A stretch of DNA of 64,000 nt, from contig JAJXZF010000036.1 of NCBI GenBank assembly GCA_021780225.1, forward strand, positions 34,267 through 98,266, written 5' to 3'. This stretch comes from Deltaproteobacteria bacterium. GTDB taxonomy: Bacteria; Desulfobacterota; Binatia; Binatales; Binataceae. A program made the translations under genes and the position numbers. Below, piece by piece: positions 1 through 8,942 of this stretch (its first letter is position 1; each line of letters starts with the position of its first letter). The notes under the pieces were generated by a model. That model was not told the DNA's origin and made no database searches. It was given only the letters and a program-made list of their open reading frames with translations.

Positions 1-244
1 GCAAGACGCCGGCCAGACAGGCGACCGGCAGCAATTGCGAGACGATCATCGGCACTTTGAGCGCGAAATACTCAAGCCCGATCATTCCAAAGCCGCCGTA
101 ACGGACCAGGTCTTTGAAGCGATCGAAAACGTCGCCGAGCAGGTAGGCGATAGTGAAGGCGCCGAGGCAGACCAGAAACGGCCCGAAGAATTGGAGCGCG
201 AGAAAGCGGTCCATCGTCGGCGAAAGGCGCGGCCGGCTGTTCAT
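1..244 (-). CDS. lptG: LptG, lipopolysaccharide export permease (partial)
   Basis: Inner-membrane permease partner of LptF in the LptB2FG transporter that extracts lipopolysaccharide from the inner membrane. Only the first 81 codons are in the window; the rest lies beyond position 1. The visible protein begins MNSRPRLSPTMDRFLALQF, then a first transmembrane segment (about residues 19-38) and the start of a second near the edge, which is how LptF/LptG proteins begin. The ATG at 244-242 overlaps the lptF stop codon by an ATGA junction, so the two are translationally coupled and in the usual lptF-lptG order. Identity as LptG, not a second LptF, rests on this position downstream of lptF. Confidence 0.85.
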   Translation of the reverse strand, partial: MNSRPRLSPTMDRFLALQFFGPFLVCLGAFTIAYLLGDVFDRFKDLVRYGGFGMIGLEYFALKVPMIVSQLLPVACLAGVL

Positions 245-1419
245 GCCGCCTCCCGCGAATGCCCGATGCGCTCGAACCATTGCCAGAGCATGTCGGTGGG
301 TCCGCGACCCTGATCGCCACGGTCGGCCGCGCTGCGCAGAAACAGGACCAGCGCAAGCGCCGTAAACGCGAGATCCGGGATGCTCATGGCGGCGAACGCG
401 TTCAACCGGCCGCGTTCGGCCAGTCCTTCGCCGGCGCGCATCAACGAGTAGTAAACGAAGAAAAGCGCAATCGCCACGCCGAATCGTTCGCCTTGGCCTC
501 CACGGGCCGGTTTCAGCCCGAGCGGGATGCCGATCGCGGCGAATAGAATCGTCGTGACCGGCAGCGTGAACTTGCCCGCCATCTCGGTTTCGGCGAGAAA
601 GTCGGGTTTGCCGGCCGCGCGCGCCGCCGCGATTCGCGCTGTAAGCTCGCCGTAACTTAATTCGCCGGCATCGCGGACCTGCGTGTCCAAATCGGCGTCA
701 GGCCGGACGTTGAGGTCGTAGATCTTGAATCTCGTGAGATGGCTGGAAGAGCCTTGCGCTTCCAATCCGAACATCGAACCGTCGTAAAGCCTGACCATGA
801 TCGATTGGTCGGAGGGGTTGGAGACGATTTTGCCGGTGCGCGCTATGACCGTGTTCTGGGCCGGCGGGTTGCGCGCATCGGAAATCAACACGCCGTGCAA
901 GATGCCGTCATGCGGCGAAATATGGTCGACGTAGATTACCAGCCCGGGCAGGTTGCGGTTGAAGACCTTGTCCTTCAAGCCGGCGGTGGAGCGCGTCTGC
1001 GTCAGCTCGAACAGACGTTCGCGCAGATGTTCGTTCGCCCATGGCCGAACCGAAAAAGCGAGCCAGCTCGAAAGCGCCCAAACCACGACGGCGAAGCCAA
1101 AGACCGGCGCGGAGATGCGATAGAGGCTGATTCCGCACGCCCGCGCCGCGATAATTTCGCGATCGCCCGACATCCGCCCGAACCCCATCAAGACCCCGAT
1201 TAGAACGGCCATCGGAAAGGTCAGCTCCAAAAAGGCCGGCATGATAAATCCGAGCAGGCTCGCAACGTCCGCGAGCGTCACGCCGCGGTTAACCACCAAT
1301 TCGATCAGTTTGAGTAATTTTCCCGTGACCAGGGCGAAGGTCAGCAACAAGACGCCAAACAGAAACGGAGTGGCGACTTCCTTCACGACGTAACGGTCGA
1401 TTATTTTCGTTCGAATCAT
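241..1419 (-). CDS. lptF: LptF, lipopolysaccharide export permease
   Basis: Permease of the LptB2FG ABC transporter that moves lipopolysaccharide from the inner membrane toward the periplasmic bridge. The 392-residue protein starts MIRTKIIDRYVVKEVATPF, the typical amphipathic lead into the first transmembrane helix. It has three N-terminal transmembrane segments within the first 125 residues, a periplasmic beta-rich region (about 130-270), then three C-terminal membrane segments from about 275 (TLPVTTILFAAIGIPLG). Length fits the YjgP/YjgQ family. lptG follows with a 4-bp overlap. rlmB diverges across a 164-bp gap. With lpxA it shows the organism has an outer membrane. Confidence 0.93.
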   Translation of the reverse strand: MIRTKIIDRYVVKEVATPFLFGVLLLTFALVTGKLLKLIELVVNRGVTLADVASLLGFIMPAFLELTFPMAVLIGVLMGFGRMSGDREIIAARACGISLYRISAPVFGFAVVVWALSSWLAFSVRPWANEHLRERLFELTQTRSTAGLKDKVFNRNLPGLVIYVDHISPHDGILHGVLISDARNPPAQNTVIARTGKIVSNPSDQSIMVRLYDGSMFGLEAQGSSSHLTRFKIYDLNVRPDADLDTQVRDAGELSYGELTARIAAARAAGKPDFLAETEMAGKFTLPVTTILFAAIGIPLGLKPARGGQGERFGVAIALFFVYYSLMRAGEGLAERGRLNAFAAMSIPDLAFTALALVLFLRSAADRGDQGRGPTDMLWQWFERIGHSREAA

Positions 1420-1568
1420 CCGAATGGTTAGACGGACGCTCCTCCCAGCCGTTTCAGTTTAAGCGCTGATTTTCGTGAAGAAAATCCGGGAAGCTCAAAT
1501 TACATAGAGATTTTCTTCCGCCCAAGGCGCCGCCGCCGGGACATGATGCTCTCCCGTGCGCGGATCGC

Positions 1569-1574
1569 TACAAT
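1569..1574 (+). promoter_or_regulatory. Candidate -10 box for rlmB
   Basis: TACAAT lies nine bases before the rlmB ATG at 1584. A start about seven bases downstream would leave almost no leader, so the message could be leaderless if 1584 is the true start. No convincing -35 box is visible at the expected spacing. Confidence 0.35.
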
Positions 1575-1583
1575 TCCCAAACG

Positions 1584-2552
1584 ATGCGCAAGCCTCCGAC
1601 GCGCGGCCCGCTCCGTGGAACGCCGCGCCACATTCATGATGATTCCGCGGGTTTGAGCAAGCGAAACGACTTTCGCCGCGCGCAGGATTCCCGCAGGTTT
1701 AACGCCAAGTCCCGGCAAACCGCCGGTGAAGGTTCCGCGCCGCCGCATCCAAACCCCGCTCAGACGCCGGATGGCCGGCGCGGCTCCCGTCCTTTCGAGC
1801 ATCGCGATCGGCCGCGGAATGATCTGATTTTTGGCGCCGAGCCGGTGCGCGAATTGATTGCGGTTGCGCCGGCCGCCGTTCGTACCCTATACGTTAAAAA
1901 GGGCGGCGAAGCGCGTTATGCCGCCGAAGTCGCCGCGGTGCGCATCGCCGGCGCCGCGATTGTCGCTGCCGACCCCGACGCGCTCGGGCGGATGGCGGGT
2001 TCGGAGGCGCGGCATCAGGGCATCGTCGCGCTGGTTCGGGAATACCAATACGCCGCGCTCGAAGATCTCATGGCCGCCGGACGCGATCCGTTGGTTATCG
2101 TGGACGGAGTCACCGATCCGCGAAACCTGGGCGCGATTATCCGTTCGGCGGAATGCGCCGGTGCGGGCGGCGTGATCGTAGCCCGTGACCGCACTGTGGG
2201 CGTTACGCCCGTGGCTATCAAAGCCTCGGCGGGCGCGTGGGCGCATCTGCCGATCGCACGTTGCGGGAACGTCGCTCAAGCCCTGGAATCGCTCAAACGC
2301 GCCGGGTACTGGATCGTCGCCCTGGCTCCGGACGGCGATACCGATATTTACGCGCTCGACGCGGCGCGGCGCCTTGCGTTCGTGGTCGGATCGGAGGGCG
2401 CCGGAGTGCGCGAGATCGTGCGCAAGCGGGCTGATTTCGTCGCTCGAATTCCGATGCGCGGCCGAATCGATTCGCTGAACGTATCGGTGGCCGCGGCCGT
2501 CGCGCTGTTCGAAATCGTGCGGCGGCGCGCGGCGTCGGCTCCGGCCGTTTGA
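1584..2552 (+). CDS. rlmB: TrmH-family 23S rRNA 2'-O-ribose methyltransferase (RlmB type)
   Basis: SPOUT-class methyltransferase that uses S-adenosylmethionine to methylate a 2'-hydroxyl, in E. coli G2251 of 23S rRNA. After about 80 arginine- and proline-rich residues comes the small substrate-binding domain (LIFGAEPVRELI) and then the SPOUT domain with the three family motifs: LVIVDGVTDPRNLGAIIRSA (about 171-190), FVVGSEGAGV (about 267-276) and the C-terminal IDSLNVSVAAAVALFE, which forms the SAM-binding knot. The basic extension makes it longer than E. coli RlmB (243 residues); an internal start is possible, although a -10-like box sits just upstream of 1584. A membrane glycosyltransferase gene follows two bases after the stop. 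Confidence 0.88.
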   Translation: MRKPPTRGPLRGTPRHIHDDSAGLSKRNDFRRAQDSRRFNAKSRQTAGEGSAPPHPNPAQTPDGRRGSRPFEHRDRPRNDLIFGAEPVRELIAVAPAAVRTLYVKKGGEARYAAEVAAVRIAGAAIVAADPDALGRMAGSEARHQGIVALVREYQYAALEDLMAAGRDPLVIVDGVTDPRNLGAIIRSAECAGAGGVIVARDRTVGVTPVAIKASAGAWAHLPIARCGNVAQALESLKRAGYWIVALAPDGDTDIYALDAARRLAFVVGSEGAGVREIVRKRADFVARIPMRGRIDSLNVSVAAAVALFEIVRRRAASAPAV

Positions 2553-2554
2553 CC

Positions 2555-4021
2555 ATGGCCGAAGCGCGCCCGTCCGCGCCCCGGCGACATGCGCGGATAG
2601 TGCTGGCGGCGGCGATCGCGATCGGAACCGCGTTGCGCTTTTGGCGGCTCGGCGTGGACGAGATGCTGCGGCCGGAAGCGGCCGCGTGGATCGCGGCGAC
2701 GGCGCCCGGCATTCGCGGGGTTTTCGCGCTGGGCCTGCGCTACGACGCCGGCAAACTGAGCCTTTACGATATCGTTTTGCATTACTGGATCGCCGCCTTC
2801 GGCCAGGGCGTCGCCGCGATGCGCACGCTCTCGGCGGCCTTTGGCGCCGGCGCGATCATCCTTTTGTTCCTTGCGGTTCGCGAAATATTCGGAACTTTGC
2901 GCGACCCGGGCACGACGGCGTCAGCACTGGAGCCGGTCGACGGCGCGCTTGCCGGAGCATACGCGGCGCTGCTGTTCGGCTGCAATTTTCAAATGGTCGC
3001 GATGGCGCGGATCGTGCGCATGTATCCCTTGATGCTCGCGCTGATTCTGACGCAGATATTTTTTTTCGTTCGCGCCTGGCGGCGCGCCGGTCGAATCAAC
3101 TGGCTTGCGGCGGCGCTGTGCACGGCGCTTGCCGTAGCCGCCAACGATACGGCGCTGTTCTTTTTCGCCGCCGAGGCGGTTTGGCTCGGTTATCTTTTCC
3201 GCTTCGACAAAAGTCGCGCGGGCGATCCGCCGCCCTCGCTGATGCGTCCGGCGCTCGCGCTGGCGCTCGCCGCTGCGCTTTTTTCGCCGCTGGCCGTGGT
3301 GGCGTGGCGCAGCGGGTATGGCGCGCTGGAACGGGGCGCGATGGCGTGGGTTGAGCCGCGTCCGCCGTGGTGGCCGATTGGCGCATTGCGCGGCATGACC
3401 GGCAACGCCGCGTTTGCGCCGCTGGCCGCGCTGGCGGTCTGGGGCGCGTGGGACGGCGGTCGGCGGGAGCGCCGGGCGGTCGCGTTGATGCTGTGCTGGT
3501 TCGCGATTCCCTTTCTTGCCGTGCTCGCGATTTCCTACACGGTCACGCCGCTGATGACGGAACGGTACGTGCTTGCGAGCCTGACGGCTTTCCTGGCGCT
3601 GGCGGGCGTGGGCCTGGCGTGCGTGCGCCGGCCGGCGTTGCGCGCCGCGCTCGCGGCGCTGGTCGTGATTCAGTCGCTTGCCCATCTCCATAGCCGTTGG
3701 CGCAAGCCGAACGATATCCAATGGCGCGAGGCGGCCGCCGCCGCCATTTCCGCCGTCCCATCCGGCGCGCAAATCGCGGTCATGCCGCCCGACGAACCAT
3801 TATGGGTCGTGCGGTACTATTTGCCGCCCGCGCAGTGGTCGCGGGCGGTGGGCGCCGACGCGCATTTCAGCGGATCGGACCGGCGATGGTCTTTTTCCTG
3901 CGGAACAGAGCCGATTGCGATCGTCGAATCCGACCTGCCGCCAGACGCTTTCGCCGCCGTTCGGCGATGCTATCCCGGCGCCGTCGCCGAGTTTCGCCGC
4001 GTCGTCGTGGTCAAGCGCTGA
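2555..4021 (+). CDS. GT39/ArnT-like polytopic membrane glycosyltransferase
   Basis: Membrane protein of 488 residues resembling the dolichyl-phosphate-mannose mannosyltransferase/ArnT superfamily, whose members transfer sugars from polyprenyl-phosphate donors at the outer face of the inner membrane. It opens with a transmembrane helix after a basic tail, a loop with WRLGVDE (the place of the conserved acidic residue in GT39 enzymes), then about ten further hydrophobic segments to residue 360 and a soluble C-terminal domain of about 110 residues. The ATG at 2555 is two bases past the rlmB stop; a TTG at 2549 would overlap it. Acceptor and sugar cannot be told from sequence. The gene is probably co-transcribed with rlmB, though no functional link is evident. 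Confidence 0.75.
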   Translation: MAEARPSAPRRHARIVLAAAIAIGTALRFWRLGVDEMLRPEAAAWIAATAPGIRGVFALGLRYDAGKLSLYDIVLHYWIAAFGQGVAAMRTLSAAFGAGAIILLFLAVREIFGTLRDPGTTASALEPVDGALAGAYAALLFGCNFQMVAMARIVRMYPLMLALILTQIFFFVRAWRRAGRINWLAAALCTALAVAANDTALFFFAAEAVWLGYLFRFDKSRAGDPPPSLMRPALALALAAALFSPLAVVAWRSGYGALERGAMAWVEPRPPWWPIGALRGMTGNAAFAPLAALAVWGAWDGGRRERRAVALMLCWFAIPFLAVLAISYTVTPLMTERYVLASLTAFLALAGVGLACVRRPALRAALAALVVIQSLAHLHSRWRKPNDIQWREAAAAAISAVPSGAQIAVMPPDEPLWVVRYYLPPAQWSRAVGADAHFSGSDRRWSFSCGTEPIAIVESDLPPDAFAAVRRCYPGAVAEFRRVVVVKR

Positions 4022-4094
4022 GCGGCCGCTTCGCCCGCCAGCGGGTCGAGCCGCCGGCGCGTTCGAACGCGACCCGCTCCACGCGCGAGGCCGA

Positions 4095-4721
4095 TCAAAG
4101 ATTGGTCTTGTAATCCTGCTCGACCGCAGCGTCGATGCGGCGCGCATCGTCCTCGGACCCGCCCATCCTGGCGGCCAGATAGTTCCCGAAAGAAATTTTA
4201 TGCGGCGGCGGCCACTTCTCGTAATTCCACAATTCGGAACGGATAAAGGCCTTCGCGCAGTGGAAAAAACATTCGCGCACCCGCACGCGAATCGCGATTT
4301 GGGCCGGTTTGCCGCGCGCCGCCAACGACTCTAAAACCGACGGATCGCAAGTCAGCTCCGCCAGTCCGTTCACGCGCAAGGTTTCGTTCGTGGGCGGCGC
4401 GATGAACAGGATTCCGACCCGCGGATTCGCGAGGATATTCTCCAACCCGAACAGCAGCTTGTTGCCTTGCCGGTCCGGGATGAGCAGCGTCGAGCGATCG
4501 GCGACTTTGACGAATCCGGGCGCATCGCCCTTCGGCGACACATCCTGATTTCCATCGGCGTCGGCGGCGCCAAGCGCTATGAATGGCGCGCGGCGAATGA
4601 AATCGATCGCCGCGTCGTCAAGCTCTTTCAGCAATTTGAGCGGCGTCACGCGATTCGGATGCCCCATCCGTTCGCGCAATTGTTCGACGGTCGTGATTCG
4701 ATAGTCGTGCGAATTTGCCAT
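4095..4721 (-). CDS. Pyridoxamine 5'-phosphate oxidase-family FMN-binding protein
   Basis: Split-barrel flavoprotein of 208 residues, similar in layout to the MSMEG_1061/DR2398 group of PPOX-type proteins. The sequence FIALGAADADGNQDVSPKGD (about 45-64) is the strand-turn region typical of the group, followed by LLIPDRQGNKLLFGLENIL and the RVGILFIAPPTNETLRVNG segment that contacts flavin in related proteins. The start at 4721 gives MANSHDYRITTVEQLRERMG; an upstream ATG at 4763 would add 14 basic residues. Substrate is unknown. It lies about 5 kb from the F420 genes, but the sequence does not show whether it uses FMN or F420. It is convergent with the glycosyltransferase gene. Confidence 0.85.
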   Translation of the reverse strand: MANSHDYRITTVEQLRERMGHPNRVTPLKLLKELDDAAIDFIRRAPFIALGAADADGNQDVSPKGDAPGFVKVADRSTLLIPDRQGNKLLFGLENILANPRVGILFIAPPTNETLRVNGLAELTCDPSVLESLAARGKPAQIAIRVRVRECFFHCAKAFIRSELWNYEKWPPPHKISFGNYLAARMGGSEDDARRIDAAVEQDYKTNL

Positions 4722-4810
4722 CGTCCCGCGCCTCCGGTGCGGTTTCAGGCTAGCGATCCGCACGGAAAATCGAAAGCGCCGCTAAATCGGCGGAATATCC
4801 GCCGGCTAGA

Positions 4811-5008
4811 GTGGCGTCCCCTGAATAAGCATGCACTCCGCATCGGTCTTGCGCTCGGCGTGGATGCCCGGATCAAGTCCGGGCATGACCAGCTCTGTTC
4901 GTCATTGCCGGGCCAGGACCCGGCAATCCACCCCTTGCCGCCCAACAGTGGACGGCCTGCGTGCCGAGCTGACAAGGCATCAGGTGGAATTTGTTAATGG
5001 GACGCCAC
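4811..5008. repeat. 198-bp terminal-inverted-repeat element, copy A
   Basis: Bounded by perfect 10-bp inverted repeats GTGGCGTCCC (4811-4820) and GGGACGCCAC (4999-5008). It contains two internal hairpins: TGCCCGG/CCGGGCA at about 4865-4885 and ATTGCCGGG/CCCGGCAAT at about 4904-4927. A second copy lies in the opposite orientation at 52002-52201. There is no open reading frame of transposase size, so this looks like a MITE-like or REP-type non-autonomous element. It ends one base before the stop codon of the polyprenyl synthase gene. Confidence 0.85.
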
Positions 5009-5009
5009 G

Positions 5010-6020
5010 TTAGAAATCGCGATCGGCCTGCTCGTCGATCAACGCGGCGAGCGCGTCGCGATAAGCGGATGGCTTCAGACTCCGCAGCAGTTCGTGTGCC
5101 GCGTCGATTTGAGCCAGGGCGAGCGCGCGGCCGCGATCGATAAGCTTCGGCTCCCGCATCGTCGCGAGCGCGCGCTCGAACGCCGCTCCTTCAAGCGCGG
5201 CTCCCGGCCGGAAATCGTCCGGAGGATCGCCGCGTTCGCCGCACGCCAGCACGACCGGCAGCGAGAGTACGCCCGCGCGCAAATCCGATCCCACCGGCTT
5301 GCCGATTTTTTCTTCCGGGCCGATCACGTCGAGCAAATCGTCGACCATCTGGAAAGCGAGGCCGAAGGTTCGTCCGAGCTGGTCCATCGCGGCGATGGTC
5401 GCCGCGTCGGCGCCGGCCAGGTCCGCCGCAACCCGGCCGCCCGCGGCGAACAACGACGCCGTTTTCCGTTCGATAACCCCGAGGTAGTCGTCGAGCGCGG
5501 CGCTTGCGTTCTGGCGCATCCGCCCCTCCATCACCTCGCCTTCGGTCAACTGGATGCAGGCCTGAGCCGCGACCCTGACCAGCCGCTCTTCAAACCGCCC
5601 GCACAACTCGAAGGCGCGGCAAAAGAGGAAATCGCCCGCGACCAGCGACGGCGCGAAGCCGTAGCGGGCGAAGGCCGACGGCTTGCCGCGGCGCAGCACG
5701 CCGCCGTCGATAATGTCGTCATGCAGCAAGGTGGCCGAATGAATCAGCTCAAGCGCGATCGCCGCGTCGATCGCGTCCTCGACTTTTTCATCCGGGCCGC
5801 CGCAGCTCCGGTAAGTCAGCAGGATGAACAGCGGGCGCAGGCGCTTGCCGGAACCGTCGACCAGATAGTGGCAGATTTCGCCGATCAGCTTCTCGTTCGA
5901 GTCGAGCAGTCCGCTCAACTTCTGCTCCGCCGCGCGCAAATCCTCGCGCACCAAATCGGCGGGATTCGCGGGAGTGGCGGCGAGCGCGCGGGCGACGCCT
6001 GATGGTCTGGAAGGTTTCAC
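5010..6020 (-). CDS. Polyprenyl diphosphate synthase (trans-isoprenyl, octaprenyl/nonaprenyl type)
   Basis: Chain-elongating prenyltransferase that condenses isopentenyl diphosphate onto an allylic diphosphate, supplying the side chain of a respiratory quinone. The 336-residue length and both aspartate-rich motifs fit: HDDIIDGG with D101, D102 and D105, preceded by ELIHSATLLH, and the second motif in FQMVDDLLDVIG. GKRLRP near residue 58 is the usual IPP-binding segment. Chain length cannot be predicted reliably. The gene follows cofE by nine bases, so it may be read with the F420 operon. A repeat element abuts its stop codon. A role in quinone rather than carotenoid synthesis is inferred from family resemblance to IspB. 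Confidence 0.88.
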   Translation of the reverse strand: MKPSRPSGVARALAATPANPADLVREDLRAAEQKLSGLLDSNEKLIGEICHYLVDGSGKRLRPLFILLTYRSCGGPDEKVEDAIDAAIALELIHSATLLHDDIIDGGVLRRGKPSAFARYGFAPSLVAGDFLFCRAFELCGRFEERLVRVAAQACIQLTEGEVMEGRMRQNASAALDDYLGVIERKTASLFAAGGRVAADLAGADAATIAAMDQLGRTFGLAFQMVDDLLDVIGPEEKIGKPVGSDLRAGVLSLPVVLACGERGDPPDDFRPGAALEGAAFERALATMREPKLIDRGRALALAQIDAAHELLRSLKPSAYRDALAALIDEQADRDF

Positions 6021-6029
6021 CAGCGCGGC

Positions 6030-6782
6030 CTACCGGAAGAGATCCGAAGCCGCAGGCCGAATCAGCGCCCGCGCACTGCCGGCGGCCGGCCGATAGCGAT
6101 AGCCGCGGATGAGTACGGCGGGGGTCGCGCCCGCCTTGGGCATCAGCAGGCCCGCGGCGGCGGCCAATTCGTCGGCGGCGGCGATCACGGTGTGATGCAG
6201 CTCGCGTCCGCCCAAATCGCGGCTGCCGCGCAGATCGAGCATCGGGTCCATTCCGGCGACTCCGATGCACACCTCGGTGAGACCGTCGCGCCAGGGCCGG
6301 CCAAACGTGTCCGTGATGAGCACGGCCAATTCCACGCCGCCGAGTTCCTTGATTGCGGCTCGAATTCGCGCGGCGGAAGCGTCGGCGTCTTCGGGCAGCA
6401 GGATCGCGCGGTCGTCCTCGAGGCTGTTGGATTCGTCGATGCCGGCGTTGGCGCAAACCCATCCGGGGCCGGTTTCAACGATCAACACGCCGTTGTCCAT
6501 TCTGACGATCCGGCTGGTTTGCCTGAGCACCAATTCGACGGCGCGCGGATCTTTCTCCCAGCGGGCCGCGAAACTCAACGCCAGCGGCGACGGCTCGATT
6601 TCCGCCAGGTCGGCCAGGCGGCCCTCCGCCTTGGAGACGATTTTCTGGCACACGACCAGGATATCGCCGCTGGCAAAGCGCAAATCCATCCGTTCCGCGG
6701 CGTGGAGAATCAACTCGGCGAGGTTGTCGCCGGGCATGATCATCGGGATGCCTTCGATCGCAGTCAGCGTAAGCGCGGCCAT
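6030..6782 (-). CDS. cofE: Coenzyme F420-0:L-glutamate ligase CofE
   Basis: GTP-dependent ligase that adds L-glutamate residues to F420-0, the last steps of F420 synthesis. The 250-residue protein has the family landmarks: GIPMIMPGDNLAELI near the start, DILVVCQKIVSKAEGR (about 40-55), the long conserved ESNSLEDDRAILLPEDADAS, and ITDTFGRPWRDGLTEVCIGV with the metal- and GTP-contacting acidic residues. It corresponds to the N-terminal half of actinobacterial FbiB and lacks FbiB's nitroreductase-like C-terminal domain, so the dehydro-F420 reductase would have to be elsewhere. It starts 12 bases after the cofD stop. Confidence 0.93.
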   Translation of the reverse strand: MAALTLTAIEGIPMIMPGDNLAELILHAAERMDLRFASGDILVVCQKIVSKAEGRLADLAEIEPSPLALSFAARWEKDPRAVELVLRQTSRIVRMDNGVLIVETGPGWVCANAGIDESNSLEDDRAILLPEDADASAARIRAAIKELGGVELAVLITDTFGRPWRDGLTEVCIGVAGMDPMLDLRGSRDLGGRELHHTVIAAADELAAAAGLLMPKAGATPAVLIRGYRYRPAAGSARALIRPAASDLFR

Positions 6783-6794
6783 GGGAAGACCAGA

Positions 6795-7760
6795 TTACAC
6801 GCTCAGTGCGCGGCTCACCACGGTCGCGAGCGCCGCGGCGCGGTCCGGATCGGACATTATCGTATCGGTCGCGATGGCCCGCATCCCGAGCGCGCGTACT
6901 GGTTCGATATAACGATGATCGACGACATCGAGCACAAACAGTCCCGCGATCTCGCGATAGAGGCGGGCGACGCCGAGCGGCGAAACCTCATGGCCCAGGC
7001 CCCGCATCATTTTGTCCGCGGGGCCCTTGATCGTTTTGCCGCCGACGATCGGGCTGATCGCGGCGACGCGGCTGCGGACCGCGGCCAAGGCCTCGCGCAC
7101 GCCGGCGAGCGCGAGAATCGGCCCGATCGAAACGAACGGATTGGAGGGCGCGATTACGATCGCGCGCGCCCGCTTGATCGCCGCCAGCACGGCCGCCGTG
7201 GGGCGCGCATCATGCGCGCCGCGCAATTCGATTTTCTCGACCACTCCGCGCGCTCGCCCGCGGACGAAATATTCCTGGAACGGCAGAGCGGATTTGCCTT
7301 TGAGCTTGACGAAGGTTCGCGCCGGCTCGTCGCTCATCGGCAGAATCTCCGCCTTCACGCGCAAGCGCCGCGCCAGTTCCACGGTGATTTGCGTGAGCGT
7401 GGCGCCCTGCGCCAGCCGCTCGGTGCGGTAAAGATGGGTCGCAAGATCGCGATCGCCGAGATTGAACCACGGTTTGCCGTAGAGCCGGCCGAGCGCCTCC
7501 AGCGCGTTGAAGGTCTCGCCCGACAGGCCCCATCCCGTTTCAGGATTCACAACCCCCGCCAGCGTGTAGATCACCGTGTCCACGTCCGGCGAGACATGCA
7601 GGCCGTAAAAGCGCTCGTCGTCGCCGGTGTTGACGACGACGGCGAGGTCGCTTTGATTGAACTTCCGCGCCAGTCCGCGCAGGAACTTAGCCGCACCCAC
7701 TCCCCCCGCCAGCGTGGTGATCAGCGGAGAGCGGGGTTGGTGCGATGGGCCGCGCGCCAT
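6795..7760 (-). CDS. cofD: CofD, 2-phospho-L-lactate (or PEP) transferase of F420 synthesis
   Basis: Transfers the phospholactyl or phosphoenolpyruvyl group from its guanylyl-activated form to the deazaflavin FO, giving F420-0 or its dehydro form. The protein (321 residues) has ITTLAGGVGAAKFLRGLA, the glycine-rich start typical of CofD, then VVNTGDDERFYGLHVSPDVD (FO and metal binding in characterised enzymes), WFNLGDRDLATHL, and APSNPFVSIGPILALAGVRE. The ATG at 7760 lies 74 bases inside cofH in another frame, so about 14 N-terminal residues precede the conserved core. No cofC/fbiD, which would make the activated donor, is present nearby. Confidence 0.93.
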   Translation of the reverse strand: MARGPSHQPRSPLITTLAGGVGAAKFLRGLARKFNQSDLAVVVNTGDDERFYGLHVSPDVDTVIYTLAGVVNPETGWGLSGETFNALEALGRLYGKPWFNLGDRDLATHLYRTERLAQGATLTQITVELARRLRVKAEILPMSDEPARTFVKLKGKSALPFQEYFVRGRARGVVEKIELRGAHDARPTAAVLAAIKRARAIVIAPSNPFVSIGPILALAGVREALAAVRSRVAAISPIVGGKTIKGPADKMMRGLGHEVSPLGVARLYREIAGLFVLDVVDHRYIEPVRALGMRAIATDTIMSDPDRAAALATVVSRALSV

Positions 7761-8940
7761 TGGGAGCCTTTCTGCCGTACAGTTTTTTATACAGGGTCGA
7801 ACGCTCGACCGCGACGCGGCCGGCCGCGCGCGCTTTTTCTTCGATCAGGTCGACCGGAACGAATTCGCCCGCCGTGCCTCCGGCCTGCGCCGTGATGCTT
7901 TCTTCCATCAGCGTGCCGGAAAAATCGTTGCATCCGACCTTGAGCGTGATCGCGGCGAAGTCCGCGCCGAGTTTCACCCACGAGGTCTGGATGTTATCGA
8001 TTAAGCCGCGCAGGTAGAGCCGGGAAAAAGCGTACATCCGAAAATCCGGAAAGCCGAGCTCGGCCGGATGAACCAGCCCCTTGCGGTAGAGCACGGTGTT
8101 CTCGTGGATGAAGCGCAGCGGCACGAATTCCGTGAAGCCGCCAGTGCGTTTCTGGATCGACCGGATCAAATCGAGATGATTGACGACCTGCCGCGGGCTT
8201 TCGAGATGTCCGTACATGATCGTCGAGGTGGTCGGCACGCCGAGACTGTGGGCGGTGGCGATGATATCGACCCACGCGGCGACGTCGACTTTCTTGTGGC
8301 TCAGGATTTCGCGCACGCTGTCGTCGAGGATTTCGGCCGCCGTTCCGGGAATCGAGCCCAGGCCGGCCGCGCGCAGCATCGCGATATATTCCCGGTATTC
8401 CATCCGCGTGCGCCGCGCGCCGTACATGATCTCCATCGGCGAGAAGGCGTGGACGTGGATCTCCGGGAAGCGCGTTTTAATCGCGACGAGCAGATCGCGA
8501 TATTTGAACGCCGGCATGTCGGGATTGATGCCGCCCTGCATGCAGACTTCGGTCGCCCCGCGGGCGATCGCGTCGCCGACCTTGGCGAGGATGGTTTCGT
8601 CCGCATGGTCGTACGCGTCGGACTCCCATTTCTGGCGTTTGAAGCCGCAAAACTGGCATCCGACAAAACAGATGTTGGTGAAGTTGATATTCCGATTGAC
8701 GACGTAGGTGACTTCCTCGCCAACGTCCTCGGCGCGGGCGAGGTCCGCGGCTTTGACCACCGCGCGCAAATCGTCGCCGCCGGCGGTGTAAACCATCAGG
8801 CCTTCGTCCGGAGTCAGCTCGCCGTAATCGAGCACTTTGAGCAGCGCCGCGCGCATCGGGGCCGACGCCCGGTTCATCAATACGTTCAGCGGCGTCGCCT
8901 CGATTTCGTCGGCGAACGCGCGCATCTGGTCGAGGTTCAC
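7687..8940 (-). CDS. cofH: CofH, FO synthase subunit 2 (radical SAM)
   Basis: Radical SAM enzyme that, with CofG, joins tyrosine to the ribityl-diaminouracil precursor to make FO, the F420 chromophore. The iron-sulfur motif is CFVGCQFCGF (CxxxCxxC), followed by the CofH-type segment ATEVCMQGGINPDMPAFKY and HAFSPMEIMYG. I chose the GTG at 8940, two bases after the cofG stop, giving 417 residues starting MNLDQMRAFADEI; upstream codons would run into cofG. The C-terminal 24 residues overlap cofD in another frame. CofG and CofH are separate proteins here, as in archaea and cyanobacteria, not fused as in actinobacterial FbiC. Confidence 0.93.
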   Translation of the reverse strand: MNLDQMRAFADEIEATPLNVLMNRASAPMRAALLKVLDYGELTPDEGLMVYTAGGDDLRAVVKAADLARAEDVGEEVTYVVNRNINFTNICFVGCQFCGFKRQKWESDAYDHADETILAKVGDAIARGATEVCMQGGINPDMPAFKYRDLLVAIKTRFPEIHVHAFSPMEIMYGARRTRMEYREYIAMLRAAGLGSIPGTAAEILDDSVREILSHKKVDVAAWVDIIATAHSLGVPTTSTIMYGHLESPRQVVNHLDLIRSIQKRTGGFTEFVPLRFIHENTVLYRKGLVHPAELGFPDFRMYAFSRLYLRGLIDNIQTSWVKLGADFAAITLKVGCNDFSGTLMEESITAQAGGTAGEFVPVDLIEEKARAAGRVAVERSTLYKKLYGRKAPNGARPIAPTPLSADHHAGGGSGCG

Positions 8941-8942
8941 GC

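Noticed and set aside
6192-7895. 567-codon plus-strand frame across cofE and cofD
   Set aside because: Antisense to two well-supported genes; long open antisense frames are common in high-GC DNA.
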